64,000 nucleotides of DNA from Piscicola geometra (GCA_943735955.1 OX030966.1:3623976-3687975), one strand, 5' to 3'. Numbered from the stretch's first letter, positions 32,323 through 60,326 are shown. Notes: a model not told the origin generated them from the sequence alone. Made by a program: numbers and translations.

Positions 32323-33367
32323 GTTAGTCATAAAAGTTAAAATTCAGAGCACATTTTTTTGAAACGAGTAATACCGGGACCTTGAGTTTCGGAGGCAGTG
32401 CACGCTACGAATTCTAATTTATTTGCTGAGCCTCATGAGCCGCCTGTGCACACAACACTCGAGTGCCTGCTGCAAGAGAGGGAAGTAATATGCTGAGGAA
32501 AAAGTGTTTTTAATGAAAATAAAGAAAATATTACTTTTAAACAATTAATTAGATTTTTTTTCACTTGCAAGCAGATAGGCGTGTACCCTGGCAACTCCAC
32601 GTTCCCATGTTCAATTGCAGTTACTAGGGAGTCTGTTGTGGTAGGACAAAGAGGTCTGTTGTGGTAGGGCAAGGAAGTCTGTTGTGGAAAGACAAGGAGG
32701 TGTTGAGGAGGCCGCATGAACTAATGTTCCGCTGAAAGCTTAGTGGAGAATACATCAATGTAGTGCTGTTAGCCTCCCATTCATCGACTACCACACTAAT
32801 TCCTCTGTGCTCTAAAAGCTTCTCGCATCGACGCCCTGTTAAACATTCGTCTCTATTGTTCTCTCGCTCGCTTCATAACGTTAAATCACCAGCGTCGTGT
32901 TTGTGTGTGTGTGTGTGTGTGTATGTGTTAGTGTGTGTGTGTGTATGTGTTTGTGTGTGTGTGTGGGGGTGTTTGTGTGTGTGTGTGGGGGTGTTTGTGT
33001 GTGTGTGTGGGTGTTTTTGTGTTTGAGTGTGTGTTCGTGTATGTGTGTGTTTGTATGTATGTGCGTGCTTTTATGCGGTTATGTGTGTGTGCGTGTGTGT
33101 GTGTTTGTGTTTGAGTACGTGGGTTGGGGACATGCGCCTGTCATGGCAACACCAAACAAGCTCTCGACAAATCAATGGCACAATGACAGTTAAAGGCCTC
33201 CCTGTTGAATGCATGCATGGAGGATGCTGTGTTGAGGTGCTGCCAGCAGAAGAAAAAATTTGCTATTAAAAAAATCATAACTTTTTTGACCTTCAAATTA
33301 GGCGCTTGGGTGTAGTTGAGGTTTTTGAAGGAGAAAGAGCTATTGCTGTTCTTCAACAGTCTGAAGG
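32323..33367. other. Upstream flank of the kinesin gene
   Basis: Contains a (GT)n-type array at 32897-33120 with GTGTGTGGGGGTGTTT units. I see nothing else that I can support. Any kinesin 5' UTR exon or promoter should lie here. Confidence 0.35.
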
Positions 33368-49241
<15,874 letters not shown>

Positions 49242-50155
49242 GTGACGTCACAAACGATTATTACATACAAATAAACATACGAACAAAACATACGAAGAAA
49301 CGCCCAAAAAATGCAAATATGTATGAAACAGTCATGGTGAAAGTCCGTCGGTCTGTCAGTCTTTGCCAATATCAAGTAAGAAAGACCGACAACAAACGTA
49401 AATGTTCAGTAGAAAAAATTCTGTAAAAACTCAAATCTTTTTGCATTTTATACAAAAAATTTATTTTGTTCTTTTTATTTTTGTGTTTGCAGAATTATTA
49501 CTAATTTCGTTTATGAGTTTTGAGACGAACAGAGTCTATGTGAAATGTAAATAGAAAATTACGTTAATCATTTTTGAATATTCGAATGTTATTAATTATT
49601 TAAATCACTTTTTTTCAATTTGCACGTTAAAGTTAATCAATACAAACTGTGAAATGTGATTTTCAAGGCATGCCAAATTCGGACCAACGAAGTTAACAAT
49701 TAACTGGTCATTGTCATCGACCCGCTGCTCGGTTGACCGACAAAGTGTGGAAGTCTTCCGCCATGACTGGTACAAACCAACAAGAACCTCATACAAACAT
49801 GCATATATGGCCTGATGACACTTTTCATTTGAGATTTCAAATTGATGCTTTTTTTGTAGCTCATGGGAGGGAACAAGTCGAACAAAAAAGTGGGTTTTGT
49901 CTTTTATTGTGTCTTTTGTATTTTCATGTGCTTGTGTGTTTTATATGATTTTTTGCAGCTTTCTAATTTTCTGATTCAAGTGGATCTGTGTTTTTCTGTT
50001 CAATTTCATGTGTTTTGTTGTTCTTTGTGGTTTTGAGTGATCTTTTGTGGTTTTGTGTGGTTTCATGTGGTTTCTCGGGGCTCTATGTTATTTCATTCTA
50101 TGGGTCAATTTGTTTAGTTTAATTGAAAAATAAACTCGTAAATAAAACTAAAAAG

Positions 50156-50329
50156 AATATGGACGCGGTAAAGGAGGATGAGGAGAACGCAGGAGATGGT
50201 GATGATGATGATATTGACGTGTATGTGTTTGGAGAAGAGGAGGAGAAGATGAGAAAGAAGGGGAGGGGGAGAGAGAACTATGTGGGTGGACAGGAGGTTC
50301 TAGACTACTATGGCAAGCAAGTGCAGCAT
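50156..50329 (+). CDS. Possible additional kinesin exon (acidic linker)
   Basis: A 58-codon block MDAVKEDEENAGDGDDDDID followed by VYVFGEEEEKMRKKGRGR and YVGGQEVLDYYGKQVQH. It is bounded by AAAAAG and an excellent donor CAT|GTGAGTGG. Phase 0 on both sides fits the exon ending at 49241 and the candidate last exon at 53316. No family similarity is visible, so the link to the kinesin is inferred from phase, strand and position. Confidence 0.35.
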
Positions 50330-50929
50330 GTGAGTGGTGGGAGGAGTGGAAGGAGAGGTATGATGATGGAAGGAGGGTGAGAGGATGGTGAAAGGTGGGA
50401 TGGTGGAAATGATGCCAGATGCTGGAAAAAGGAAAAAACATATAATGAAATGACTGAAAGAATGTTGAAGCTTTTTCATCTTCTTCTCAGCTTTCTTGAT
50501 TCTGCCTCTGTAGATGCGATTCAGTCTGTTGTTACTGAAACTGAATTTATCAGGTCTGTAGTCGGAGACTTCTTGGCAGGTCCCATATTTTGAAGCGACT
50601 TGATTGGTATGGATGTTCTGTAACTTTTATTCAGCAGCTGCCTCTGCATCAACCTCTTCGTTCCCACTTAAAGTGCAGGGAATTGGGACCCAGATGAAGA
50701 GGACCTTTTTGTTCTGTTTGGCACACTGTGCAGTTAACTCTGAAATTCGTTGGGAGAATAAAAAGTTTGATGCAATTAGAAAAAGAAGCGGCTTGCAGTC
50801 ACACACAATCTTTGTTTTTTTCGACTTCTTTCTCCCACTCAACCGCATACTCACAACCTCCACGTGGTGCGGTGAGGGCGTTCGTGATTAAAATGTGGGT
50901 ACAAAGGGCCACCTTGTCATGCTTCTTTC

Positions 50930-51035
50930 CTCTCAAGACAGCAGTGGCACTGGACACAATACTGTCTATCATGCGAAAGAGAGGAAACATTGAGTCCAAC
51001 CCTGGACCCAATATCAAATGCTGTGTTAATGTTGT
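50930..51035 (+). mobile_element. LINE 5' fragment with 2A-like motif
   Basis: The plus frame reads ILSIMRKRGNIESNPGPN. NPGP with a preceding I-E-x matches the 2A-like ribosome-skipping motif (D-V/I-E-x-N-P-G-P) known at the start of some non-LTR retrotransposon ORFs; here the Asp is Asn. It is embedded among antisense LINE fragments. Confidence 0.5.
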
Positions 51036-51358
51036 TGTTTTAGAACTGTTGCTGCGCAGTCACATGAGTATTGTTCGACCAGCTGCGCCAGCCCGCCAGG
51101 CTTTTGAGTTAATTATAAAACAAAGAAGAAAAAAGATATAGTGACCTAGAAATACGCAGGCTCTTAGCGGGGTTTCTTAGTCTATGCTGCAGTCGTTCCA
51201 TCTCCAGAGCTGGGCAGTCTGTCCAGAGGTGAGCCTCTTGATCTCCATTGCACAATCTGCATGAGTTGACTCGGCTTAGACCGATTCTGTGTTTGTAGGC
51301 TCTGATTGCCGAGTGGTGCCCAGTGCGAAACCTGCTCAGGCTGGTGCGAGCAGGGTAT

Positions 51359-52278
51359 GCATTGGAAACGCCACAGTGAGAAAATGCCATCGTTTAAAAC
51401 GGTACAGCCTAAAAAACTCATTTGACAATTTCATGTAAAAACTAATTTCCTGAAACTTTCTAAACAATATCTCAATAACCTCAAAAACAAAAAAAAATCT
51501 TTTTTTTTAAAGCAATGAAAATAAATTTTTTAGGCAGTCAAGATAAAAATTCATAAACGATTCTCAAACTCGACCCATACACTTATTTAATTTTTTTCTC
51601 AAAAACTAGTTCTTCCACAGTTTAGAACAACATTTTGAAAAGTTGACATTAGAATTATTTATTTTTCTATGTTTTCAAGCAACTGAAATTTTACCATTTA
51701 AAAAGCATTCGACAATTTCATGTAAAAACTAGTTTTCTAAAACAAATTTTCAATAAACTCAAAAAAAAATTATTTTCAAGCAATGAAACAATTTTATTTA
51801 GCCAGTCAAGATAAAAATTCAAAAACGTCTTTAAAAATTCGACCGACACAATTATTTTTTTTTCAAAACTATTTTTTCCACACGTTTAAAATAAAATTCA
51901 CAAACATTTACATAATAATTATTTTTTTCCTATTTTTTCAAGCAACTTAAATTTCAACATTTAAAGAAATAAGAAAAAAATTCTGATGGAAACTTTTTAA
52001 AATGTTGTTTTAAACGTGTGGAAGAACTAGTTTACAAAAAATTTAAATAAGTGTGTCGGTCGAATTTTTAGAGACGTTATTGAATTTTTATCTTAACTGA
52101 CTAAATAATTTATTTTCATTGCTTTAAAAAAATAAAATTTTTGTTTTTGTTGTTGAGGTTATTGAGAATTTGTTGAGAACGTTTCAGAAAACTATTTTTT
52201 ACATGAAATTGTCAAATGACTTTTTTAGGTTGTACCGTTTAAAATGGTGGCATTTTCGCACTTTGGCGTTTCCAATGT
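51359..52278. mobile_element. Foldback / MITE-like element with long inverted arms
   Basis: The left end CATTGGAAACGCCACAGTG and the right end (reverse complement CATTGGAAACGCCAAAGTG) match. The similarity continues inward for about 250 bp on each side (TTTGACAATTTCATGTAAAA in both). A second, diverged copy of the left arm lies at about 51700-51950. No coding capacity. The element interrupts a LINE remnant. Confidence 0.8.
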
Positions 52279-53315
52279 AATTCAGAGCAGGTTGGGACCG
52301 CTTCTCTTCAGACTTTTTTATTTTGTCTTGTGCATGCTTCTCAGTCTGTCGCTACTCAAAGTTCATTCATTAGGCTTGTAGTCCCAACTTCTCAGGCAAA
52401 TCCCAGATCTGGAGAGAGCTTGGTTGATGAGGTTCTGGAGATGTATTCTTGCAGTAGCGCTTCGGTATCTGCATCTTTGCTCCCCTGCAGAAAGCAGTGA
52501 TCTGATGCCCTGATGTAGAAGACCTCCTTGCCTTGCTTGTCACACTGAGTAGTTAGTTCTGAAATGCGATGGAAAGAGAAAGAGTTTGTTGACAATAGCG
52601 AAAGGAGTAAAAAAAGTTTGCAATGATATAATATTTTCGACCTTGCTCCATTCTTTCCTCTCGCTCAGCCACCCACTGCAACTTCCCCATTCTTTGTCAC
52701 ACTTTTGACAGTGTATATGGGATAATCGGAAGTGCCTTTGAAATCGATAGCAACTCTGGCCACTTCTAGTTGTTTTGGTCAGTGTCGTGCTTGCTGGTGC
52801 TGGAGAAGCTGATGTGGAGAGGCAGGTTATTCCAAGTTGGTTTCTAATTCTGGTTCTTGAAGAGGGTCTCCTGGGAGAAGTGCCCTTGCTTTGTCATAGA
52901 ATTCAGCTTTCCAGTTGTGTTGTCTCGGCTTCTTGGTGACTTGCGTCTGCACAAGTGCTTTCCTCCAATCCTCCTGCTCGTAGCTTAGCCACTTGACAGC
53001 CTCTCGAGGGATGCTTCAGCCAACCTCGAGAGGTCTGTCTCGATGAGCACTGCTCAGAGGCCGTTGTGCCTGTGAGGGGGTATGCAGCACGCAGTTGCGC
53101 TCTTTCGATCTTTTTAGTTGTTGTATGTGTTCTTGTTGTTGCTACTTTTGTTGTTGTTTTTTTATTATGTTGTTTTTGAATGTATTTTTATGTGGTTGTT
53201 TCATATGTTCTTATTGTTCTATTTTGTGTTGTCGGTGTTACATGTGTCAGTGTTGTTGTTGTTGTTGTTGTTGCCTGTGTCGTTGTCTCTCTTGATAACA
53301 ACTGCCACCCTGCAG

Positions 53316-53495
53316 TTGATCGACTCGAAGAAAACACAGCAAAGAAGAAAGTCCCTCATCCTCGGGCCCCCGCCAAGCAAGGATAACAAAGGAAACAACA
53401 ATAAAAACAACAACAAGAATAGGAATAACGAAAACATTAATCATAACAAAAATAATGGCAACATTGAAACAAGCAGTGCCTGTGTGCTGCAATGA
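53316..53495 (+). CDS. Possible last kinesin exon, Asn/Lys-rich with CaaX-like end
   Basis: Acceptor CACCCTGCAG, then LIDSKKTQQRRKSLILGPPP, an N/K-rich stretch, and the C-terminus SSACVLQ followed by TGA. CVLQ has the form of a CaaX prenylation site; the basic, Lys/Arg-rich preceding region would help membrane binding. Phase 0 fits the block ending at 50329. AATAAA occurs at 54449. No homologue is recognised, and the assignment to the kinesin gene is an inference. Confidence 0.35.
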   Translation: MIDSKKTQQRRKSLILGPPPSKDNKGNNNKNNNKNRNNENINHNKNNGNIETSSACVLQ

Positions 53496-54448
53496 AGCTG
53501 TTGTGCTGAAATGTTGGTGTTGTCTTTGCTGTTGTGGTCGCTTCAAAAGAGGGCTTTAGTGGGTTGTAGGAGAAGTGTTGTAGAGTGAAAGTGTTGTTGG
53601 TGGGGTGTTGTAGATAGAGGGTGTTGTAGATGGGGGTGTTGTAGGTGGGAGTGAAGATACTTTTTCTTAATTAATTGTTTTTCTCGCATGACGAGACTCT
53701 GCTCATGATATCTGAAAGCGCCTTTATTCAAACTGCTAACAATGCTGTTTCAATTCTTGTCGCTTGAAAATATGCATATATTTTGATAAATACAATTTCC
53801 TGAGATGAATAAGATTATTTATTTTGGAAAAAATACAATTAAAAGTGGTCCGGAAATTAAGAAGATTGGTCGAATTTATCTGTGTTACATTTTTAGAGTT
53901 TCGGAAACTAATACTTTTTAAAGCTATTTTTACAACTTTTTTTTAAATGCGTTGAAATAAACTTATTAATTTTGTATAGTGTTTGAAGAGCCCTAGAAAT
54001 CTGTGAATAAGGTCTGACAGCTTCCAACCTGCCTTTCTATGTGATTATTCTTCCATCTCCACCTTTTTTACGATTCTTTTCCCACATTCTCTCCCTTCAT
54101 TCTTCTCTTTCACCCTCCATCTTACCCTTCTATGTTTCCTCTCACCCACCTTTATCTTTTTCTTCCACTGACCTCTTTCTTTCTTTTTAAAAAACAAATG
54201 TATCAAATCCTTTCTAAATTAATAGACCACCCACTAGCATTACGTCATCGTGTGTGTATGGTGTGTGTGTGTGTGTGCTTGTAGGTTTAGATGTAAGTGT
54301 GTGAGTGTATGTGTTTGTGTGTGTGTTTAGTGTATGTGTGTCTGTATGTGTAGATGTAAGTATGTGAGTGTATGTGTATAAGAGGAGCATGCAGACACAC
54401 TTAGTGGTCCTGAAGTTAGATGTGCTCTACGTCACTTCAAAAGTCCTC

Positions 54449-54454
54449 AATAAA
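54449..54454 (+). terminator. Candidate poly(A) signal
   Basis: AATAAA in CCTCAATAAAGAATG, about 950 bp after the TGA at 53495. Confidence 0.3.
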
Positions 54455-54838
54455 GAATGAAAGAAAAAGTGAATAAAGAAAGTGGAAAAAATAAGAAAGT
54501 ATGGACAAATAAAAAGAAGGAGAAGTCAGTGATGGTGATCAGGACATGCGCGGGTATATAAAGAACTGCACGACATCTCAACTCCACTAGCTGCGCTAAC
54601 TTCCCACTTGATGTGGGCCAGTAAGCAAATCTTTACTGAGCCTACACCGGAGTTGGTTTAAGTTTAAGTATCTGAGAAGGAAGAAAAGAGCTTGCAAGTT
54701 TTGTGAAGGGAGAGAAGGCTGGAGGAGGAGAGTGTGAGGAAGAGTGGGAGGGCTGTGGTGGTTTTGTATCATGAACATTGTGCCTCATATGAATGTTCAT
54801 GTGCTACAAACCAAGCACAGTCCTTCGCTTCGTCTTTC

Positions 54839-54890
54839 CAGAACACTCCAGAACATTTCAGAACACTCCAGAACATTCCTGCTGGCTAAT
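54839..54890. repeat. 10-bp CAGAACATTC/CAGAACACTC array
   Basis: Five tandem decamers of CCAGAACACT/CAGAACATTT type. The last copy reads AGAACATTCC, which fits the nGAAnnTTCn heat-shock-element dyad. No gene start is evident nearby. Confidence 0.55.
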
Positions 54891-55436
54891 TAAACTTTTC
54901 TGCGATGAGTAAGAAAACAAAATGATATTTGTTAATTAAAGATATAAACAAATTAATTTCTATAAAAAACAAGATCATTAATGTACTTAGGGAAGTCTTT
55001 GTGTCAGTCTTGAATATCCTGAACTAGCGGAATTAGCACTCACACCTTTCACTTTTTTCCCTCCAACCTACAGATGTGAATCAGGATTTTTCAATGTCAC
55101 TAATGAAACCAAAAACAGGAATCGTTTGAAAATGTATAGCTCGTTAGTGGTCTTTATTATATAATTTTGGCCACCAATCCATATATTTCCGAGATCATCG
55201 AACCAAAGCTATGTAGGTTAGAAAGTAGGCCAAACGCGTGAGTCTCCAATAGGGTCAGACATTGGCGATTTTTCATTCCACAAAAATGTTAGAAATATGT
55301 TTTTTGACAACCTTCATATTCTCCACAACTACAAAAATAAAATCATTATTATAATTTGATAGTAGAAAAACTTTCTTATAATTTTTAAGTTATAAAAACA
55401 AATATAATAAATAGTCTAAATAACCATCATTTGTTT

Positions 55437-56066
55437 TTTCTCCTCAACGGCACTGCAGCTTGGTCTGGCTGTACAAAATAGAATTAAATTTTCTCTAATG
55501 AAAGTCTTGGTATTTATTTCTTTTTATATCCCAAACTCTTTTCTTATTATTCTTTCATACTGGGGATGCAACAGACATGCTGAATAAGATCAATGCGCAT
55601 CTTTTCTTTTGTCGAAATGATCAACTGGAAATAAAAATATATAATTCAAAGTATTAATTTATAGGATAAAATAATATAACTGACAAGTTTTCATCATCAT
55701 CCATTTGTTCTAATCTCCATAATTTTTGGACTCGCCATAACAACTTCAAATGTAATGTTGGAGATTTTGACATTGACAACGCAATGGTGGCTTCGTTATA
55801 CATTTCTATTGCATTTGATACTTATTTTAAGTACGGAGTATCGATGAAATAGAAATTTCCATACTTGGGATTTTGCTGAAGAATAATTGGTAAAGAATCC
55901 AATCCCAATAACTTTTATTCCCGATTTTCCCGTTCCCGATTTAAAAGTTGATTCCCGTTCTCGATTTAAAATTTGATTCCCGTTCCCATCCCGAAAACCT
56001 ATTCCCGGTTCCCGGCTTTTCCCATCCCGAAATTAGTTTTCATTCCCGTTCCCGCGGGTACCCGGT
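55437..56066 (-). mobile_element. hAT-related fragment, inverted copy of 28918-29605
   Basis: Reads in reverse the same order of landmarks as 28.9-29.6 kb: G-rich CGGGAACGGG tract, AAAGTTATTGGGATTGGAT, ACGGAGTATCGATGAAATAG (reverse), AGATTTTGACATTG, and GCACTGCAGCTTGGTCTGGC. Diverged by many point changes and small indels. Confidence 0.82.
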
Positions 56067-56775
56067 CCAACCTCCAGTCTCCAACTCCTATTGGTTGTAT
56101 TATCAAATAAGTTGAAAACTGGCAACATAGATAGAATATTTAAATGAAATATAATACAACGACGAATATTATTAACATGGCGTGAACTCGGACGAGCCTC
56201 AAGACCACGCAAGTATATTAAAGTCAAACTAAACTAACTTTAATCCTTATCCTAATCTTGACCCTAGCCCTAACCCTAGGCTACAAACAATCAATTTATC
56301 TCTGAGCTATCCGATCACAGATGCTAACGATAGAGAATAAGGGGCGAAATATTATCATTCATTTTCCCTGACTTTTCCCGCTTATATTGAAATTATATAT
56401 TTCTTTTAAATATATAATATTTCAATAAGAAGAATTTGAACTAGAAGATTTAAAGCGTGGTCAAGCGGCAGATTTCACTGACACTTGCGCAAGACAACTT
56501 AAACGTCCGATAGACGCACAACTGGTTGACTATTTGAAGGCAAATTACAATTGGCTAAGTGGACTGACCAATTAGACGGGTTAGTAAGCACAGGGCTTCA
56601 AGTGGGAGCTTGCTCAGACGTCGGTGCGAGCGGAAGAGCAGTAACACGAAATTTATTGTTTAGATAAATTTAAATGAATGTATTAAAATAAAACAGTATT
56701 AAATAAGAATTTCGAAGCGGAATGGCACGATCCAGAATTCAAAAGTAAGCAAAAGCAAGCACTGCCGAAGGTTCT

Positions 56776-57005
56776 TCAAGTCCATTTGCGTGTGCTTGAG
56801 TGATGACCTCGTGACGTTATGATAATGATGGTGAAGATGATGATGATGGCAAAAATGATTATGAAAATGGTGGTAAAGATGATGATGATAATGGTGGTGA
56901 AGATGATAATGGTGGTAAAGATGATGATGATGGTGAGGATGATGATGGTCATAAAAATGAGAATGATGAGGGTGGTAGAGATGAAGATGAGAATGATGGT
57001 CAAAA
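56776..57005 (+). repeat. GATGATGGTGGTAAAGATGA-type repeat
   Basis: About 200 bp of imperfect units built from GAT, GGT and AAA triplets. Confidence 0.8.
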
Positions 57006-57019
57006 TAAACCACTATTAA

Positions 57020-58910
57020 AATGCAAATAGTTGATGCTCAGAGCGAAAGCATCCACAACAACAACAACAATGTAACATTAACAACAAGAAAAATGTACAA
57101 TCGCATGCTGACAACTCGGTTTGATGCACTTTCACTCCATTTGTGCAGTGAACTCTCAGGTGGAGACAACAAAAAGTCTGCAAGAGAGGTGCTCCAGGCT
57201 GATGTCGAAGAAAGAACGACGCTATGCAAGCGAGAAGGAAAAGTGACCATCTACAACCTTCACGCAATGCTGAATTTTCAACTCACTTCACGCACAAATA
57301 ATACTCGAAGCGGCAGAAAAACCGTTAGAAAAGGTAAAGTGAAAATCCTCGTCTTTGCGGTGTGCAAAAAGGCGTACCATCTCAAGTGTGAAACGCAGCC
57401 AAGGCCAACACTCGAAGCCATGCGCCTTAGCGGGACCTGGTCAGCGTGAACCCCCAATCAACCGTGCAATCCTGCTGCAGAAGCATGATGAATTGGTCAG
57501 ACAAGCCGTGCTCAGTGCTACAAAGGACACAGTGTTGGTGATCCAATGGAACTGCAATGGCATCTGGAGCAAAAAAGATGAGTTCGAAGAATGACTAACT
57601 CGCAAAAAACCTGACATCGTCTTTCTGCCAGAAATAAGCTGCTTCTCAAAGACTGAACGCCGATCTTCCACAACAACAACATCGAGAGGCTCAACAGATG
57701 ACATGCGATTAAGAAAAAGAATTCCGTATCACCGCGAAGCCGAACTGTTCTCATCCACGATCGAGATCCTCAGCGTAATTTTGATCAACGGAGACAAAGA
57801 GATCTGCCTCACAAACCTCTACTGTCCGCCAACCAAGAAAACAGCAGATGACCATCGAGAGCAGAACCCGCTGCTTCACAGCACCTCAAGAAGGCATCGT
57901 CGCAGGCAACTTCAATGCTCTTAATCCACTGTGGGATCCCGTATCGCCAGCTGATGTCAGAGGCACTCTGCTCCAGAAATGGGTCGACAACAAGCTTCAC
58001 GTGGTCAACGAAGAGGTTTTCGAGAAGCAGCACCAAACCCTCAACACCTGACGTCACCATCTGCCACAACAGCAAAGCCCATCAGATACCCTCTCCTCAG
58101 AGCACATCCCGATAATCATTCCGTTGGTTCGACAGGTGTCCAGCTGGGAAACGCTAGAATGAGTGGAAGAAAGTGGAAATTCAATAACTGCAAAGCAGAT
58201 TGGAATGGCTTCAACAACTCAGTAGCTGACTCAATGCCCGCACTGAACTCCAGCTTATCAGTGAAAACCTCCTACAACAAGTCCTCGAATCAATAGCAAT
58301 CTTTGTTCCTAGAATAAAAACAAAGCTTCATCCCTTGGATGACTGTCCAAACAGAAGAGACAATCGAGGTCAAAAACACGACAAGAAGACACGAAGCTGA
58401 CAGGCACAAGAGGAAGGAGGCGGATGATCGACGCAAGGCTCTCCTGCTTGGAGCAAAAAGGTGCATCTGGAGATCGAATCGCACAAAGATTGAACAATCC
58501 AGGGATCTGGAGCAGGCGTGGCAGTTGATCAAGAACCTGATTCCTAGATTCTTCAATCTTTGGCAGCTTTGATCTCCAGATGCGTCTTTCTGATTTAAAC
58601 AAGGCTTTTCCAACGCACCATCCTAACCCAGTACGATTACAGCAGGGTTAAAAGAAAATGCTCGACATCGGCATCCCTCCTTGTCTACAGCAATTTTCAT
58701 AACGAAAAGACGAGGTAGGCCAAAAAACACTTGGAAAGAAGTGGATCAAAAAGGCAGCGGTCCATACGCAGTGGAATCACAGAGGAGAACAAGCGTATCA
58801 ACCTCGAATGGAGGAAGGAGATTGCAGAACATGAGAAGAAATGCTGGCGCGAGAGGGTGGAGAAGCCGAGAGAAGGTGACGACCAGCGGAAGACGTGATT
58901 CTTCATCAGT
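57020..58910 (+). mobile_element. Degraded non-LTR retrotransposon with endonuclease domain
   Basis: A zinc-finger-like VCKKAYHLKCE (about 57360) is followed by an APE-type endonuclease start VLVIQWNCNGIWSKKDEFEE (57533-57592, then a stop). Next come LTRKKPDIVFLPEISCFSKT, ICLTNLYCPPTKK (57800) and VAGNFNALNPLWDP (57897), the GDFN-like motif. RT N-terminal linker-like sequence (RHKRKEADDRRKALL) is at about 58400, and RRGRPKNTWKEV at 58695. Multiple frameshifts and stops; no RT core. Confidence 0.8.
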
Positions 58911-59394
58911 AAAATGAACGTCGTGGACGCTCCAACAAGCCCTACCATTCAGACCACTCTACAGTATCTGTCATATATTTCAGGGTACGTCTGCTCATTT
59001 GAGTACATACGTGCTTTCTGAAATACCTTGACAGATGCACTATTTCGTGCCGATACAGAGAAAACTACAGACTCCCTAGACATCGTGCTTACAGCCTTTT
59101 CCACACTCAGCATCGCACAGAAGAATTACGCAGAGGCGGAAGAATACAAATATGAACTTTTTTTCGTGACTTATTTTCATTTCATGGTCACTTCCGGTTA
59201 CGATTTGCTTATGTTTTCCTACTCATTGGCTCCGCCGTCTGCGGGCAGACAGCTTGTGGCGTGCCGCATTTGTGCACGCAAACGCGTACGCACGCATACA
59301 CAGTCACTCCATGGCACCCCTTGGCAATTTTGTCTCTAAAGTAGTATATAATAAAAACACCTTACTGAATAAACCTTTCTTTCTCAAACTCTCC

Positions 59395-59710
59395 AGCGAA
59401 GTATGAAACTGGCCGAGATGACGGATGCAAGAAGGAAGAGAGTCTGCACCACCGCGTAGAGGAGGCAAGTTGTAGGAGAGACGAAACTTCTGGCCGACTA
59501 CGCAGTGGCCACTGTCCAGCCACCGCATTCTGCCGCAGTGAAGTCCTCAAAGAAGATGCCAGTTGTGAGCTGTGTGGAGCGGTAGAGGCTTCCCCAGACC
59601 TCTTCTGGGAGTGCCCCAGTAGTCTAAAAGAAAGAGAAGAGCTCCCTCATGCCAACGAGGTTCTAAGAGAAGGGATGAGGTGTTCACAATCTTACAACGT
59701 ATGAGACCTG
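59395..59710 (+). mobile_element. LINE C-terminal zinc-knuckle fragment
   Basis: ETSGRLRSGHCPATAFCRS and SCELCGAVEASPDLFWECP match the CxxC...H/F...C tail that follows RNase H in the same LINE group. Confidence 0.55.
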
Positions 59711-59982
59711 CATGCATCGGTCAAGCGATAACAAAAACAAAAATCACAACAACAACAACACGTGATGTGTGCAAAGTGCAAAACTTTGATTTGACTGGTG
59801 CGCCTTCAAAGGTGTATAACGTGCATAAAATACCATCATTCACAAAGTTCCTATGAGTTGTAAGTACTTATGACATTTAAAACCTATAATGTATAGTACT
59901 TATAATATATAGGATAAATTATCTACCATAGATACATACATATACTTAATAGTTTTTATTGTCTAACTTGAAATAGAGTCAT

Positions 59983-60326
59983 GTGGCTTATACTTGTCGG
60001 AATATTTAGCTCCACTCACAACTGATTCTAAAAGATCTAAAAAGGTGGTTAGCAAACATCAAATTAATTGAATGACTGATACATCAACAACAAAAATTCG
60101 ATTTAATTTTATGTCTTTTTGCATCTTTTGAATAGAGTGCAAAATTTGTGTACAATTTAAAGCATGAAAAAAAGCATACTATTAAATAATAATAAAATTT
60201 CTCCCATTAGTCTTTCAGTCATTTCTAATAGTTTATTATATATATTAATAAACTAATTTGATGTTTGCTAACCACGTTTTAGATCTTTAGGAATCGGAGC
60301 TAAACTTTTCGGCAAGTATAAGTAAC
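59983..60326. mobile_element. MITE-like element with about 85-bp terminal inverted repeats
   Basis: The left end CTTATACTTGTCGGAATATT TAGCTCC and the reverse complement of the right end (CTTATACTTGCCGAAAAGTT TAGCTCC) match. Both continue through AAGATCTAAAA and GTGGTTAGCAAACATCAAAT. About 340 bp in all, no coding sequence, AT-rich centre. Confidence 0.82.

Larger units (their letters stand above)
50460..52620 (-). mobile_element. RNase H-bearing LINE remnants (antisense) split by a foldback element
   Basis: Reverse-strand pieces: 50640-50760 encodes RISELTAQCAKQNKKVLFIW and LSGNEEVDAEAAAE; 51180-51360 encodes LSRFRTGHHSAIRAYKHRIG and CRLCNGDQEAHLWTDCPALE; 52400-52590 encodes RISELTTQCDKQGKEVF. 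These are the RNase H end and zinc knuckle of the same family as 24115-25250. A 0.9-kb foldback element (51359-52278) lies within it. Confidence 0.72.

Noticed and set aside
33142..33190. Kinesin start at MATPNKLSTNQW
   Set aside because: It has no donor in the right phase. MSEE-AG|GTTGG at 33368-33381 joins in phase to give MSEESLKVAVRVRPFN.
54839..54890. Heat-shock promoter
   Set aside because: Only one unit fits the dyad and no gene start follows; the HSP70 gene is over 30 kb away.
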